64,000 nucleotides of DNA from Pseudanabaena sp. SR411 (GCF_002251945.1 NZ_NDHW01000037.1:1-64000), one strand, 5' to 3'. Counted from the first letter of the stretch, positions 19,001 to 28,917 are shown. A program made the numbers and translations. The notes: generated by a model from the sequence alone, not told the origin.

Positions 19001-19482
19001 TCTCTGATATTAATTTAGAGCGATCGCCTGAGCCTGAAAACCTCGAAAGTTCTGGGCTGTTTACCAGTGAGCTAGGGAACCATCAAGTCAGGCGATCGCA
19101 TCAACCAAGAGTATTAATTGTGGAGTCTTCAGCCAATGTTCGGCGTTATCTGGCGATGACACTCACCAAGTCAGGATTTTTGACTGAACAGGTTCAAGAT
19201 GGCAAAGAGGCGATCGCCTTTCTCAAAGACTGTTTAGAGATGAGATTAAATGTTGACGTAGTGATCACTGATTTGGAAATGCCGCACATGGATGGATTTA
19301 AGCTTTTATCGAGTATTCGTGCTGATACCGATCTCCAAAACTTACCAATCATTGTCCTCACTAACAAGAACAATGAAAATGATCAAAAGTTAGCGTTAGA
19401 TCTTGGTGCAAAAGCCTACTTCAGTAAGCCATATCGAGAGCAAGAACTAGTTAAAAAATTACATCAAATTATTTCAGGATAG
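16078..19482 (+). CDS. CheA-like hybrid protein with altered HPt and ATPase motifs
   Basis: A 1134-residue protein. It has a helical N-terminus (about 1-160), a long acidic linker (about 160-470), a dimerisation region, an ATPase-like domain (about 600-765), a CheW-like domain (about 775-930) and a C-terminal receiver (about 1010-1134). The N box RNAFQHGIE and G1 box DDGCGLD are present. The G2 box GRGVGMD is replaced by a TGTKLCGVKKK segment, and no normal HPt motif HSLKGG is seen. The receiver keeps its phospho-Asp (TDLEMP) and KP lysine, but the acidic pair reads ES. It may be a scaffold or phosphate sink rather than an active kinase; that is inference. It lies 82 bp after the divergent MCP. 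Confidence 0.82.
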   Translation: MDFPMIEIVPQTKTIFSKEAQAYTHDLKNKVLELDVSLPNFQQQLDSLISTIKLMRDAAIKADFYVPNSSFAEIMHNLESLINQLRDRRVEIDWITKELMIEIVNMSNQVINEYCLGVDLARDWLELQRDLFAQITEHLQSEADEITSLSILKSYVRDNEPFNLEDTPEALHLFDLDFDGDSNQEELDTIPINNIDNSDSFLMIQIDQEDHYLATDKSFQDTLGSSVDELTTLFPNLSGNSFTGNLDELTEDLQESHETRITERLPMPELFADIFSATSTAQLLGNNVGNDDETEIQGVKWNNPDVDGEDLQELEDNLDHVWNKFTAMESWSQPNDEDLVPAFDLSDFALSELSNDIVENMTPSSAFESSDRTISSLDAAQNLQFKENPSSHPSDLDSSLMLAEMLKEDFPASDIDTAIEESPIYQNIPVDTNSSWSDLSQMNFGDKEISYADFSALALDRKSEMDMDMGTTDSSQLDVQFTKVNDATIRLPLNHLEMLGDLSEELLVRKGSLDIYLGEIKILSGDAQKHLQLLESNSDSQQQLAIAGLQNTVEQIVNVLALTEQQTYAMSQDVYHLRKNLRQVLKHPISSLVTKFPRILRDLSLQYGKQVELVVQGAEIEVERLISEIITEPLELLLRNAFQHGIESPHERQEQGKVSQGKIEFMATQTDESTIIKVSDDGCGLDIEKIRHQVEQSAAIAGMSGFSTMDMSDEQLMGLIFEPSFNLVHSNSSADTGTKLCGVKKKLRELGGTISVQSQRGKGTQFTLVLPNILSLIRVLLIDINQMCLAVPSKMILEVIPSNLDDHDADKVETLPWRDRVLPVVRLNSSLKLNCRYSLSQEILQSSQSPQSNLAESQKPAQAVPSFLVISYENHLFALQTDGCWHDQEATFHQVEGDISLPQIFLGTVILGSNQAVALLNPAELVNQFLHPHADLVLTSQSDHSNMDNLSSLSDFFNAGDSSSASPIANLLEPVSDINLERSPEPENLESSGLFTSELGNHQVRRSHQPRVLIVESSANVRRYLAMTLTKSGFLTEQVQDGKEAIAFLKDCLEMRLNVDVVITDLEMPHMDGFKLLSSIRADTDLQNLPIIVLTNKNNENDQKLALDLGAKAYFSKPYREQELVKKLHQIISG

Positions 19483-19503
19483 TGAATTGAGTTTGTTGAT
19501 TCC

Positions 19504-19544
19504 CAAATAAGAGAGAGCGTGCAAAGCGCCACCTCTCTTATTTG
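19504..19544. repeat. Palindrome after the CheA-like gene
   Basis: Arms CAAATAAGAGAG (19504-19515) and CTCTCTTATTTG (19533-19544) enclose a partly paired core with GCGT/GCGCC. It is less perfect than most copies. Confidence 0.75.
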
Positions 19545-19568
19545 AGAATTTAGTTATAACAAGGCAAG

Positions 19569-19619
19569 TTTCAAAAGAGTAATGGCGGCGCGAATCGCGC
19601 CGCCATTACTCTTTTGAAA
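19569..19619. repeat. Long palindrome (25-bp arms)
   Basis: Arms 19569-19593 and 19595-19619 are perfectly complementary, with apex GGCGGCGCGA/TCGCGCCGCC. It lies 25 bp from the previous palindrome, so two copies stand in tandem. Confidence 0.9.
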
Positions 19620-19902
19620 TATTATGTAGCGTAAGCTACAACATAGCGCTACATATTTTAATTATGGTTGTTTAAATTACAGCAATTACCGATCAAATAA
19701 ACTACAAAAATCCTTAAAAGCATTGCTAAGCAACACTTTCAAGAATCCTCCTAGTTTGGGTTTGAGTGCAAAGCGCTATAAATGATCAAAATTTATAGTT
19801 CGAGACATATATTTTAAGTATTTATACTGGGGGATTCAGGTTCCATTTAATGGAACTGTAAGTTCAGACTGGTAATTCAGTTAAATTTAGTACTCCAATT
19901 CC

Positions 19903-21120
19903 ATGCAAGGTAGTCTCAACAATCCCTATAAGTTATTGCAGGTTATTGCTCAAAGAGAGCTAACAGGATGTCTATCGATATCCATCCCGCAAGACGAATC
20001 AATTGGTTGGCAGTTATATGTTGGAGGTTCTCGGTTATATTTTGCCACAACCATTGGTTATAGACCTGAGCGCTTTGGGTTACTTTGGCAACAAATAAAC
20101 CCAGATCTGCCATTACCAAGACTTAGTGCCGACAAATCAGAATACGAAAGTCTTTATGAATGGCAACTGGAGCATAATCTTTCCCTTACTGATTTTCGTC
20201 GATTGCTGCTCAGTTTATCTAGAGAAGCGCTAATCCATGCTATTTCGCATACTAACGCCTATGTGAAATTTGAATCTAATCTCTGTATCAAACCTGTCCT
20301 AATTGCCGCACCATTATCGGATTTAATTAAACCGATTGTTAGTCATGTGCGCTTTTGGCAAAAACTCCACACCCACATTTCCTCTCCTTTTTCGCGAATC
20401 TATCTCGATCGCAGTAAAGTTAAAGACTTTAGTCATTTCTGGGAAAATGCTAATCACATTCCCTCAAATGCTCAAGGGGCGATTGGAGCATCTCCAAATG
20501 TTAGCTTACAAAATGTGAGCTTGACAGTTTGGTTGGATATCTTAGAGCAGAAGCTCAGCATCTACGAAATTTGTCACCAGATCGGCAAAGAACCTCATGT
20601 GTTATCAACTTGGTTGAGTCCATTGATTATTAATAAAACTTTGGAGGTTTTTCCCTCGGCAACAGGTGAGGCGATCGCCTTTCAAGCCCCCACAGGTCCA
20701 TTGATAGCCTGTATCGATGATAGCCATACAGTCCAGCGTCAGGTCAAAATGGTACTAGAAATGTCTGGATTTCAGGTACTGGGGATGACTGATCCTACTA
20801 CTTGTCTTACTTCATTGGTAAGGCAAAAACCTGCATTGATTTTAATGGATATTACGATGCCAGAAATCGACGGATATGAACTCTGTACAATGTTACGTCA
20901 ATCACGACATATGCGAAATGTACCAATTGTCATGTTTACAGGGAGAGATGGACTCATTGATCGGATGAGAGCGCAACTCGCGGGAGCTACTGACTATGTT
21001 ACCAAGCCTGTAAATGCGGATAAATTGATTACTAAAGTTCAGCGACTCCTTCAGAATAGTCAAGGTTCAAGTAATCAATTAATTAATGGGAATATAGATG
21101 TGAAGATGGGCGGCTCTTAG
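19903..21120 (+). CDS. PatA-type response regulator (PATAN + receiver; PixG/PilG-like)
   Basis: A 405-residue protein. A PATAN/DUF4388-type N-terminal domain (about 1-250) is followed by a receiver (about 265-385). The receiver has IACIDDS, phospho-Asp in LILMDITMPEIDG, the Thr of MFTGRDG and Lys of YVTKPV. This is the architecture of PixG/TaxP1/PilG, the first regulator of cyanobacterial phototaxis and pilus chemotaxis operons, and the next four genes follow the same order. It presumably receives phosphate from the CheA at 24990. Confidence 0.88.
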   Translation: MQGSLNNPYKLLQVIAQRELTGCLSISIPQDESIGWQLYVGGSRLYFATTIGYRPERFGLLWQQINPDLPLPRLSADKSEYESLYEWQLEHNLSLTDFRRLLLSLSREALIHAISHTNAYVKFESNLCIKPVLIAAPLSDLIKPIVSHVRFWQKLHTHISSPFSRIYLDRSKVKDFSHFWENANHIPSNAQGAIGASPNVSLQNVSLTVWLDILEQKLSIYEICHQIGKEPHVLSTWLSPLIINKTLEVFPSATGEAIAFQAPTGPLIACIDDSHTVQRQVKMVLEMSGFQVLGMTDPTTCLTSLVRQKPALILMDITMPEIDGYELCTMLRQSRHMRNVPIVMFTGRDGLIDRMRAQLAGATDYVTKPVNADKLITKVQRLLQNSQGSSNQLINGNIDVKMGGS

Positions 21121-21198
21121 AGTCGTTTAACCTAATTCAAGAATTCTCAAAGTTACGTCAAAATCAATCAATCAAAATCTAAAAACACTGACAACTCT

Positions 21199-21564
21199 AT
21201 GAAAACTGTACTTGTTGTGGAAGATGGACATGCCGAACAGCAACTTATTTCCAGCTTATTATCGCGTTCTGGATTTGATGTTATTTTACAAGGAAATGCT
21301 GAAGATGCTTGGCAATGGCTATCAAGTCATACGCCACCAAATTTGATTGTTTTAGATGTGATCATGCCAGGTCAAAGCGGACTTGATTTATGCCGCACCA
21401 TTCGCAATCAAGATCAGTTGAAACAAATTCCGATTATCTTTTGTACATCTAAGGATCAAGAATTTGATAAGTTTTGGGCTTTGAGACAGGGAGGGAATGC
21501 TTATTTGACCAAGCCCTTTGCTCCAAAACAACTGCTAGACACAGTTTATCAGCATGTTAATTAG
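21199..21564 (+). CDS. CheY-like response regulator (PixH/PilH-like)
   Basis: A 121-residue single receiver domain. Visible are the acidic pair VVEDG, phospho-Asp in LIVLDVIMPGQSG, the conserved Thr/Ser in IIFCTSKDQ and the Lys of YLTKPF. It is the second gene of the PixGHIJL-like set and lies 78 bp after the PatA-type gene. With no output domain, it should act on the pilus machinery or compete for phosphate. Confidence 0.9.
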   Translation: MKTVLVVEDGHAEQQLISSLLSRSGFDVILQGNAEDAWQWLSSHTPPNLIVLDVIMPGQSGLDLCRTIRNQDQLKQIPIIFCTSKDQEFDKFWALRQGGNAYLTKPFAPKQLLDTVYQHVN

Positions 21565-21618
21565 AAATTGCAGATTTACTTGTTAAATCGATTTGGTCAG
21601 TTATTTAAGAATAATTCT

Positions 21619-22122
21619 ATGATTCAAGAATATTGCCGACTTAGGGTTTCATCATTACTGCGGATTGCTATCCCTGTAGACTATGTTGATGAGGTTTTAC
21701 AGTTGCAATCTCAAGATATTAGTCCGATCCCAGCAGTCCATCCTTGTCTGCTGGGGGTCACTAATCAACGGGGTAGTTTGCTATGGGTTCTGCACTTGGA
21801 AAAGTTCTTTGGGATTCAGCCGATGCCTTTGGCAAAACCAATTATGGCGATCGCCCTACGTCTTGCCATGCCAGATGGAGAGATCCGTCGCCTTGCCTGT
21901 GTCGTGATGGGGCTGGAAGAAATCATTACCCTTGATCCACAAAAGCTCTTTCCTGTGCCAGATAAGTTACCGCCACGCTCGAAATCTTTATTGTTAGGGT
22001 TAGCGAAGATTGATGGCAATACCTATGGAATTGTCAATATCAATGAGATTTTTCGGATTTTAAATCCTGATGTGGGTATTAGTGAAGAGAGCGCTAAATT
22101 AGTTGGTATTTCCACAGCATAG
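21619..22122 (+). CDS. CheW-like adaptor (PixI/PilI-like)
   Basis: A 167-residue CheW-domain protein that couples transducer and kinase. Typical segments are AIPVDYVDEVLQLQ, AVHPCLLGVTNQRGSLLWVLHLEKF and the C-terminal GIVNINEIFRI. I prefer the ATG at 21619 (MIQEYCRLRVSS). A TTG at 21568 would start 4 bp after the CheY stop and add 17 residues that look outside the domain. A compact palindrome follows the stop. Confidence 0.83.
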   Translation: MIQEYCRLRVSSLLRIAIPVDYVDEVLQLQSQDISPIPAVHPCLLGVTNQRGSLLWVLHLEKFFGIQPMPLAKPIMAIALRLAMPDGEIRRLACVVMGLEEIITLDPQKLFPVPDKLPPRSKSLLLGLAKIDGNTYGIVNINEIFRILNPDVGISEESAKLVGISTA

Positions 22123-22129
22123 GGACTTT

Positions 22130-22160
22130 TAGGTGAACAATGCGTTGCATTGTTCACCTA
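22130..22160. repeat. Palindrome after the CheW gene
   Basis: Arms TAGGTGAACAATGC (22130-22143) and GCATTGTTCACCTA (22147-22160) surround loop GTT, 8 nt after the stop. It lies inside the operon-like run, so it may stabilise or separate transcripts rather than end them. Confidence 0.88.
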
Positions 22161-22203
22161 ACTTCAATTTATCTATTCAATTCAATAAATCCTAATAACT
22201 TCT

Positions 22204-24972
22204 ATGACACCCAATAACGATACTTTAGTCTCAACAGTGATGTCTGCTAATGGCAATGGCTCAGGACATGCTAATGGCAACGGTAATTCTCCGCAGGGAA
22301 GTGATCCGATGGCTCGGATTCTCTATGCCTATGACTTAGAAAGTCAGGGAGATGTGAATGCAGCTAGAGCGATTTATCAGCAAATTATTGATGAAGATCA
22401 AGATGGTACATATGCCGCGATCGCGATTAAGGCGATCGAAGCTATGGGTGAAGAGCAAAGTACTGTCGATACATTGCCAATTAAAGAAGATCCGCAAGCG
22501 ATCGCGATCGCTGCTCACCCAAAATCACAGACTGCTGCACCAGCACCAGTATCGAAGTCATCACCTAAAGGCAAAGAGATTCAGAAACCTAAGAAGGTGG
22601 TGACCAAATCCTCAAAGTCTTTGTCTCAGACCCAATCTTCACCACTCAGATGGTTCTATGATCTACCTGTCGGACGCAAGCAGTTTACGGCTCTATTAGT
22701 TTCTGAATTTCTTTCGCTTTCATTGGTCGGTTTTGGGGCATTCTTAATTGGACGTTCTTTGCAGGATCAGTTATTCAAACAGGCGCAGTCAGAAGTGTCG
22801 GTTATGGAGATTAACTACAACATCAAAATCAACCAGATGGGATTTGGCTTTCGAGGGCAGTCGGATAACGCGGCGGTAATCAATGCGGCGAGTCTATACT
22901 CTAGCAAGCAGCCGATTCCAGCACCATTAAAAGAACAGGTGAAAAAGATTCTGGAGAACGAAATCAAGGCAAGAAAGATTGAATATGCGACGCTGGTGGG
23001 TGCTGATGCGAAGGTGATTATTAGTGCTAATAGCGATCGCTCAGGGCAAGACTTCGATCCGAATAATCTAGTCAGTGATATTCTCAAAGATCCCAATCAA
23101 ATCAAAGCGACCGCCATTGTCAGTGCTGATGATCTCCAAAAAGAAGCACCACCTCTACCTAATGGATTTACGCCGACGGATTCTCTTATTCGCTATACAG
23201 CCACAGCCGTTAAAGATCCTACTACCCAGAAAATTATTGGTGTACTAATTTCAGGGGATATTGTCAATAAAAAAGCGCCAATTGTGGAGAATACCCTCAA
23301 GGCTCTCGCCGCAACCTCACAAGCTACGGGTAAAAAAGGTTTAGGGGGCTATGGTGCTGTCTACTATCGCAACTCATCGGGCGAATTTGCGATCGCTACT
23401 TCAGTCGAGCAACCTAACTTTGAGACTAGTAATCCTAATTTGCCCATTTCAGGAGCAGCCGCAGATGATTTACTCAATCGTGCAGTAACAGCCGCCAATG
23501 GACAAACCGTGACAGGTCGGGTTTTAGTTGGGAATACTTACTACACGATGGCGGCGAGAGCCGTTCCCAATCGCATTGTCGAAACAGATACAGGTAGTGT
23601 ACCGATGTATAGCAATACTCCTGTTGGTATCTTGGTGCGCGGTACACCTGAAACCGAAATGAATGATTTATTGAAAAACACATGGATTTCTCTGAGTATT
23701 TCGGCGGCGATCGTCATTCTATTGGATATTTTGTTGGCAAGATTTTTGGATCGGGTGGTTGCCAAGCCTGTGCAGTCGCTCACCCCGATCGCTAAGCAAT
23801 TTACGTCAGGCGATCGCAAGGCAAGAGCAGCGATCTTTGCCAATGATGAAATTGGAGAGCTAGCTCAATCCTTTAATAGCATGGCCGATAGTATCGAGAT
23901 GTCTGAGAGAACGCTCGCGCAACAGTCATCATCCAAAGAACAGGAAGCCGAAATTCAACGTAAAGAAAAGGAATTGCTGCAAAGGGAAGTTATTAATCTG
24001 CTCTTGGAAATTGAAGGCGCACAAAAAGGTGACTTAACTGCTGAAGCTAAGGTAACTGACGGCGTAGTGGGATCGATTGCCGATGCCTTTAATGCCACGA
24101 TTCGCAAATTAAGGAAATTGGTGGAGGAAGTCAAATCTACGGCTATCCACGCGGGATCTCTGGCAAAGGAAAGCGAAAACTCGGTGCAGAAATTTTCCAG
24201 TGCATCGTTAGCACAGTCTGATGGGATCGCCCAAGCCCTCGAAGCTGTAGAGCAGAACTCTCAATCGATCGCCCAAGTTGCTAAATCCGCTCAGGATGCA
24301 GCAGGTGTGGCAAGACGAGCCGCGATCGCCGCCCGTGAAGGTGACGTAAGAATGGATCGCACTGTTGGCAGTATTAAAGCAATTCGGTCTACGGTTGCTG
24401 CTACTGCCAAAAAGATGAAGCAACTAGCCGAGTCATCGCAAGAGGTTTCGCAAATTGTATCGATTATTTCTAGCATTTCTGAAAAAACCAACTTACTTGC
24501 CTTCAATGCATCGATTGAAGCGGCAAGGGCTGGTGAAAATGGACAGGGATTCCGTGTAGTTGCCGATGAGGTGCGGCGCTTAGCTGACCGAGTGACTGAT
24601 GCAACCAGAGAAATTCAATTGCTGGTTACCAATATTCAGCATGAGACTACAGAAGTTTTAAAGGCGATGGAAGTAGGGACAGCGGAAGTTGTTGCGGGTA
24701 CACAGTCGGTTGAAGAAACTAAGGACACATTGAAGGACTTGGCTGAGTTGAGCCAGACTATCGATAACTACTTACAGACGATTTCTAGTAGTACGATTTC
24801 GCAAACCCAAGTCTCTCAAAAGGTGAATAGTATTATGGAAAACGCCAATGCGATCGCCCAATCCACAGCAACGGACACCCAGACAGTTGTTTCCTCGCTG
24901 CAAGTTTTGGTGGGAGTAGTTGATGAGCTACAGACATCTGTGCGTCAGTTCCGTCTAGAAAAATCTGCGTAA
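22204..24972 (+). CDS. Canonical methyl-accepting chemotaxis protein (PixJ/PilJ-like)
   Basis: A 922-residue transducer. A Gly/Asn-rich N-terminus is followed by a short TPR-like helix pair (about 35-85), TM1 at about 168-188, a periplasmic sensor (about 190-490), TM2 at about 494-515, HAMP and the signalling domain. The tip [24 protein letters not shown] is the conserved form (described by its key residues E-A-A-R-A-G-E), with [10 protein letters not shown] after it. No GAF bilin-binding domain is seen, so it resembles PilJ more than the photoreceptor PixJ. It precedes the canonical CheA by 17 bp. Confidence 0.9.
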   Translation: MTPNNDTLVSTVMSANGNGSGHANGNGNSPQGSDPMARILYAYDLESQGDVNAARAIYQQIIDEDQDGTYAAIAIKAIEAMGEEQSTVDTLPIKEDPQAIAIAAHPKSQTAAPAPVSKSSPKGKEIQKPKKVVTKSSKSLSQTQSSPLRWFYDLPVGRKQFTALLVSEFLSLSLVGFGAFLIGRSLQDQLFKQAQSEVSVMEINYNIKINQMGFGFRGQSDNAAVINAASLYSSKQPIPAPLKEQVKKILENEIKARKIEYATLVGADAKVIISANSDRSGQDFDPNNLVSDILKDPNQIKATAIVSADDLQKEAPPLPNGFTPTDSLIRYTATAVKDPTTQKIIGVLISGDIVNKKAPIVENTLKALAATSQATGKKGLGGYGAVYYRNSSGEFAIATSVEQPNFETSNPNLPISGAAADDLLNRAVTAANGQTVTGRVLVGNTYYTMAARAVPNRIVETDTGSVPMYSNTPVGILVRGTPETEMNDLLKNTWISLSISAAIVILLDILLARFLDRVVAKPVQSLTPIAKQFTSGDRKARAAIFANDEIGELAQSFNSMADSIEMSERTLAQQSSSKEQEAEIQRKEKELLQREVINLLLEIEGAQKGDLTAEAKVTDGVVGSIADAFNATIRKLRKLVEEVKSTAIHAGSLAKESENSVQKFSSASLAQSDGIAQALEAVEQNSQSIAQVAKSAQDAAGVARRAAIAAREGDVRMDRTVGSIKAIRSTVAATAKKMKQLAESSQEVSQIVSIISSISEKTNLLAFNASIEAARAGENGQGFRVVADEVRRLADRVTDATREIQLLVTNIQHETTEVLKAMEVGTAEVVAGTQSVEETKDTLKDLAELSQTIDNYLQTISSSTISQTQVSQKVNSIMENANAIAQSTATDTQTVVSSLQVLVGVVDELQTSVRQFRLEKSA

Positions 24973-24989
24973 TCACAACTTGCAATATT

Positions 24990-27968
24990 ATGCCAATGAG
25001 AACTTTAAATCCAGAGGTTTTACATGAGATTGCGATTGAAACTCGTCAATGCTTTCTCAACGAGGATGCACCTGTCTATTTAGCAAATTTCCAGAAAGGG
25101 CTAGCCCAAATCCAAGCGGGACAACCTAACTATATTTTCTTGATGCACGCGGCGCATTCTCTCAAAGGCGGCTCAGCGATCGCGGAATTGAGTAGTCTTA
25201 GTGAACTTGCCCATAAATTAGAAGATATGTTGGAGATTTTGCAACATCACGAATTTTGCGATCGCACCACGATTGCTGAGGTTTTGAGTAATGGTGTTGA
25301 TGAAGTGGCGGCAGTACTGGCTCAGGCGAGTAGCTTACCTGCTAATACTTTAGTTGATATTCAGATTGATCGAGAACTTTTACAGAGGTTAGATGCGTTA
25401 TTAGCGATCGTTACGGATCAGCAAAAAGAACCATTAAGGATTCTGGAAAGTAACTATGGAGAATCTGAAAACTTACCTTCTAAAAACCTAATAAATAAAC
25501 CTCAAAGTTTATTGCAAGTCACATCTCAAATTGCCGCATCTCACAATAAATCAGTTACGAATAATCTCAATATTCCAAATGAAGATATAAATAACAATAT
25601 AAATAATCCCAAGCCAACGATTAGTTCTATTGTTATATCTTCTTTAGAAAAAGATTTGGAATCCTGTATTCAGCAAGTAGAAACTCAATTATTATCTAGT
25701 TCTACCTTATCCGAAACGACAATTAGAGAGGAGCTACAATATTTTTGTGAAGAATGTCTTCTCCTTGGCGATACCTTGAGACTGGATTGGCTTGTTAAGA
25801 TTGTGGAACCATTTGAAGCGCATCTTCAGCAAGAACCAGCGATCGCCAGTCTCTTGTCCGAAGTGCAAGTCGTGATCAGTAGCTTGCGATCGCAACGTCT
25901 GCAATATCTATATCCAGAACCACTATCTATAGAGCAAGCCTCAGAACCAGTCTCAGAATTAGCACCTCAGCCAATTTCTTTACCATTAGAAGCAAAAGCG
26001 ATCGCCACGCCTCAAACTGGAACTGAAGGGTCAGCGATCTCGGCTACCTCTACCGAAGCAATTTCCTATTTGCGGATTCCCTCCTCGCAAATTGAGAGTA
26101 TGACCAACACAGTCGCAGAAATGATTTTGCGTCATGAGCGGTTACTGCGACAACAGCAACAATTAGGGCAAACCAATAAAAACTTACAGGCTCTGGTGTT
26201 GCAGATGATTCCGTTACAGGAACAAGTGCAAACTGTTTATGATCAACTGGCGATCGCTACGCCAATAGTCAATCAAACTGATGCTAAATCAGAATATCAA
26301 GTAACTAATCAAGCAGAAATAAATATCATAGATGATGATTTTGATCAATTAGAACTTGACCAATATTCTGCTTCTCATAGTACTCTCCAAAATCTACAAG
26401 AAGTTTTACTCAGAGTTCGAGAAAGTCGTTCTGACATTGATCTTAGCTATCGAGATTTAGGTGAAGAAATTGAATACTTACGACAAGATTTGGATCGCCT
26501 TTATGCTCAACTTACGCAGTCACGACTTGTCCCTTTTAAAACCATTGCTAGTCGGTTTATTCCACAACTGAAACGTCTCTGTCAACGCTATAACAAACAA
26601 GTTGAATTAGTCATTCGCGGCGAAGATGTTCTTATTGACCAAGTTATTTTAGAGCAGTTACAAACACCACTTAATCATCTATTAATCAATGCTTTTGATC
26701 ATGGGGTAGAACCACCTGAAATTAGATTATCATTAGGTAAACTAGAAGTAGCTGTGCTTACTTTGAGTGCAACTATTACTGGAAACCAAGTTGTAATTTC
26801 TCTGCAAGATGATGGTGATGGCATTAATCTTCATAGCGTCTATAAAAAAGCAGTTGAAAAAAATATTTGTCCATCCGAAATCCCGATCGGTAAAATCCCT
26901 CGTCAGGAAATTCTCAATTTTATATTTCAGCCTCACTTTTCTACACGTAATATTGTGAGTGATATCTCTGGGCGCGGGATGGGATTAGACATTGTGCGAT
27001 CGCAGATCAATCGGTTGCGCGGCAATATCCAAGTTGAAACATTACAAGGTCAAGGTACAACTTTTACGATTCGGTTGCCGCTTGGGTTGAGTCTGATTAC
27101 CTTACTAATCTGTGCGATTGGTGAAAATCTGATCGCTATTCCTGCAAATGATGTATTAGATATTTTCCCCTATGCTGAAGCTCAAGTTTCTAATGCGAGT
27201 AATTCCATAGAAATTGCTTGGCGGAAAAAGTTTATCCCATTAATTCATCTCAAGCAAGCTCTACCCTATAGCTATCAAAATAGTGAATCATTAAATTCTA
27301 AAGTTTGTTTAGTCCTCAATCGTAATGATCTGCCGATCGCCGTGGCGATCGATACGCTTATTGAAGAGCGACAATTAATTCTGAAACCCTTTGATCGCAG
27401 TGTGGTAACTCCTAATTATCTAGCTGGTTGCACCATTTTAGGTACAGGACAAGTTGTACCTGTTTTAATTCCTGATAATTTGAATGTGCTGATCCAAGAG
27501 AACAGTATCAAACATAGCCAAAAAGCCAAAAATCAATTATCTAATCAGGGTTCCAATCAAGGCAAAAAAAATATTCGTCAAGAGGTATCTCCAACAGCAA
27601 GCAAAACAATTTTGATTGCCGAAGATTCGATCGCTACTCGCAATATGTTGGAGCGGGTATTAAAACAATTAGATTTTGAAGTGATCGCCTGTCGCGATGG
27701 GCAAGAAGCGATCGATGTCCTGAATCGCGTTGAAGGCAAAGTGACAATGGTGATTTCTGATGTGGAAATGCCAAGAGTGAATGGATTTAATCTGCTCCAA
27801 ACTATTCGTACCCATGACCTTTGGTATACGATCCCTGTGGTGATGCTGACTTCGCGCACAGGCGATCGCCATCGTCAGAAAGCGATCAGCCTTGGCGCAA
27901 ATGGATATCTCAGTAAACCAATTGTCGTCGGTGAATTGATTGATTGTTTAGGTGAATTGGTGCAGTAA
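24990..27968 (+). CDS. cheA: Canonical CheA hybrid kinase (PixL/PilL-like)
   Basis: A 992-residue histidine kinase. The HPt domain has the phospho-accepting His at residue 56 (AAHSLKGG). A linker and dimerisation region follow. The ATPase has N box NAFDHGVEPP, G1 QDDGDGI and G2 SGRGMGLDIV, all intact. A CheW-like domain and a C-terminal receiver complete it (IAEDS, SDVEMP, MLTSR, LSKPI). It should phosphorylate the PatA-type and CheY-like regulators just upstream. A second in-frame ATG lies two codons downstream and cannot be excluded as the start. The terminator at 27973 closes the block. Confidence 0.92.
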   Translation: MPMRTLNPEVLHEIAIETRQCFLNEDAPVYLANFQKGLAQIQAGQPNYIFLMHAAHSLKGGSAIAELSSLSELAHKLEDMLEILQHHEFCDRTTIAEVLSNGVDEVAAVLAQASSLPANTLVDIQIDRELLQRLDALLAIVTDQQKEPLRILESNYGESENLPSKNLINKPQSLLQVTSQIAASHNKSVTNNLNIPNEDINNNINNPKPTISSIVISSLEKDLESCIQQVETQLLSSSTLSETTIREELQYFCEECLLLGDTLRLDWLVKIVEPFEAHLQQEPAIASLLSEVQVVISSLRSQRLQYLYPEPLSIEQASEPVSELAPQPISLPLEAKAIATPQTGTEGSAISATSTEAISYLRIPSSQIESMTNTVAEMILRHERLLRQQQQLGQTNKNLQALVLQMIPLQEQVQTVYDQLAIATPIVNQTDAKSEYQVTNQAEINIIDDDFDQLELDQYSASHSTLQNLQEVLLRVRESRSDIDLSYRDLGEEIEYLRQDLDRLYAQLTQSRLVPFKTIASRFIPQLKRLCQRYNKQVELVIRGEDVLIDQVILEQLQTPLNHLLINAFDHGVEPPEIRLSLGKLEVAVLTLSATITGNQVVISLQDDGDGINLHSVYKKAVEKNICPSEIPIGKIPRQEILNFIFQPHFSTRNIVSDISGRGMGLDIVRSQINRLRGNIQVETLQGQGTTFTIRLPLGLSLITLLICAIGENLIAIPANDVLDIFPYAEAQVSNASNSIEIAWRKKFIPLIHLKQALPYSYQNSESLNSKVCLVLNRNDLPIAVAIDTLIEERQLILKPFDRSVVTPNYLAGCTILGTGQVVPVLIPDNLNVLIQENSIKHSQKAKNQLSNQGSNQGKKNIRQEVSPTASKTILIAEDSIATRNMLERVLKQLDFEVIACRDGQEAIDVLNRVEGKVTMVISDVEMPRVNGFNLLQTIRTHDLWYTIPVVMLTSRTGDRHRQKAISLGANGYLSKPIVVGELIDCLGELVQ

Positions 27969-27972
27969 ACAC

Positions 27973-28001
27973 TTAAAAGCCCTGCTTTGCAGGGCTTTTA
28001 A
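27973..28001. terminator. Bidirectional terminator between cheA and the permease gene
   Basis: TTAAAAGCCCTGC and GCAGGGCTTTTAA surround TTT. The hairpin sits 4 nt after the plus-strand stop and 4 nt before the minus-strand stop, with T-runs on both sides. Confidence 0.9.
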
Positions 28002-28005
28002 ATGT

Positions 28006-28917
28006 TTAGATCGTTCCTTTAAATAATCCTTGCGGTTTGAAGAGCAATACTAAAATCATAATTACTAAACCTACGCCTAGTTTATATTCTGTACCAATGC
28101 AGTATTTCTGTAATTCTCCCAAAGCCGCAGGACAAGTGGTCGCAACTTCTTGAGAAATACCGACAATTAAGGCTCCAGCGATCGCGCCATAGGGGTTACC
28201 AATCCCCCCCAAAATCACTGCCGCAAACATGGGCAAGATCAAGAACCAGCCCATATTTGGGCGCAAATTGGTAATCAGTCCGTACATGCTGCCACCAAAG
28301 GCAGTCATGCCTCCTGCAATTACCCATGTCCAGATAATCACCGCATTGACATTGATCCCCGCTACTTTTGCTAGTTCGGGATTGTCGGCAACTGCTCGCA
28401 TCGCCTTACCAATCTTGGTGTTTTGCAATAAATAGTAAAGCCCTGCAATGATCGCGATCGCGGCGACAATCACCACCATTTTATTGCGGGTGATGGCTAA
28501 ACCAAACACATCGATCGCAGGGAAAGTTGGCAAATTGTATTTCTGTGGTTTTGCACCCCACACGAGGACGATCACATTACGAATCACCAGTGCCAGACCA
28601 ATCGAGACGATCATCATCGTGGTTGAGGTGGCGCGTTTGGCGCGTAATGGTTGCCAGAGGATTTTTTCGCAGATTAGGACGAGAACGATGGAGATAGCAC
28701 TGCCAAAGGCGATCGATACCCAAATATTGAGGTTAAGGGTGGTATTGGCAAGAAAAGCTAGATATGCACCGAGGGTGAGAATATCCCCATGAGCAAAATT
28801 GGCAAGGCGTAGGATGCCATAGGTAAGCGTTAAACCGACTGCGGCAAGCGCAATAATACTTCCGACCGCAATCCCATCAACGGTTGATTGCAGGACTGAT
28901 TGCAGAACTTCAGGCAT
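28006..28917 (-). CDS. Branched-chain amino-acid ABC permease (LivH-type)
   Basis: A 303-residue polytopic membrane protein. It has the LivH pattern GIAVGSIIALAAVGLTLTYG at the N-terminus followed by RLANFAHGD, and a C-terminal VMILVLLFKPQGLF. It forms part of an importer for branched-chain or neutral amino acids (NatD-like in cyanobacteria). The partner permease, ATPases and binding protein are not adjacent, which is common in cyanobacteria with scattered Nat genes. Substrate is inferred from the family only. Confidence 0.87.
   Translation of the reverse strand: MPEVLQSVLQSTVDGIAVGSIIALAAVGLTLTYGILRLANFAHGDILTLGAYLAFLANTTLNLNIWVSIAFGSAISIVLVLICEKILWQPLRAKRATSTTMMIVSIGLALVIRNVIVLVWGAKPQKYNLPTFPAIDVFGLAITRNKMVVIVAAIAIIAGLYYLLQNTKIGKAMRAVADNPELAKVAGINVNAVIIWTWVIAGGMTAFGGSMYGLITNLRPNMGWFLILPMFAAVILGGIGNPYGAIAGALIVGISQEVATTCPAALGELQKYCIGTEYKLGVGLVIMILVLLFKPQGLFKGTI

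Larger units (their letters stand above)
19483..19902. other. Intergenic region with two palindromes
   Basis: A 420-bp gap between the divergent CheA-like gene and the PatA-type regulator. It holds the palindromes at 19504-19544 and 19569-19619; the remaining 280 bp is AT-rich and probably contains the promoter of the downstream five-gene chemotaxis run. No gene is visible. Confidence 0.5.
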
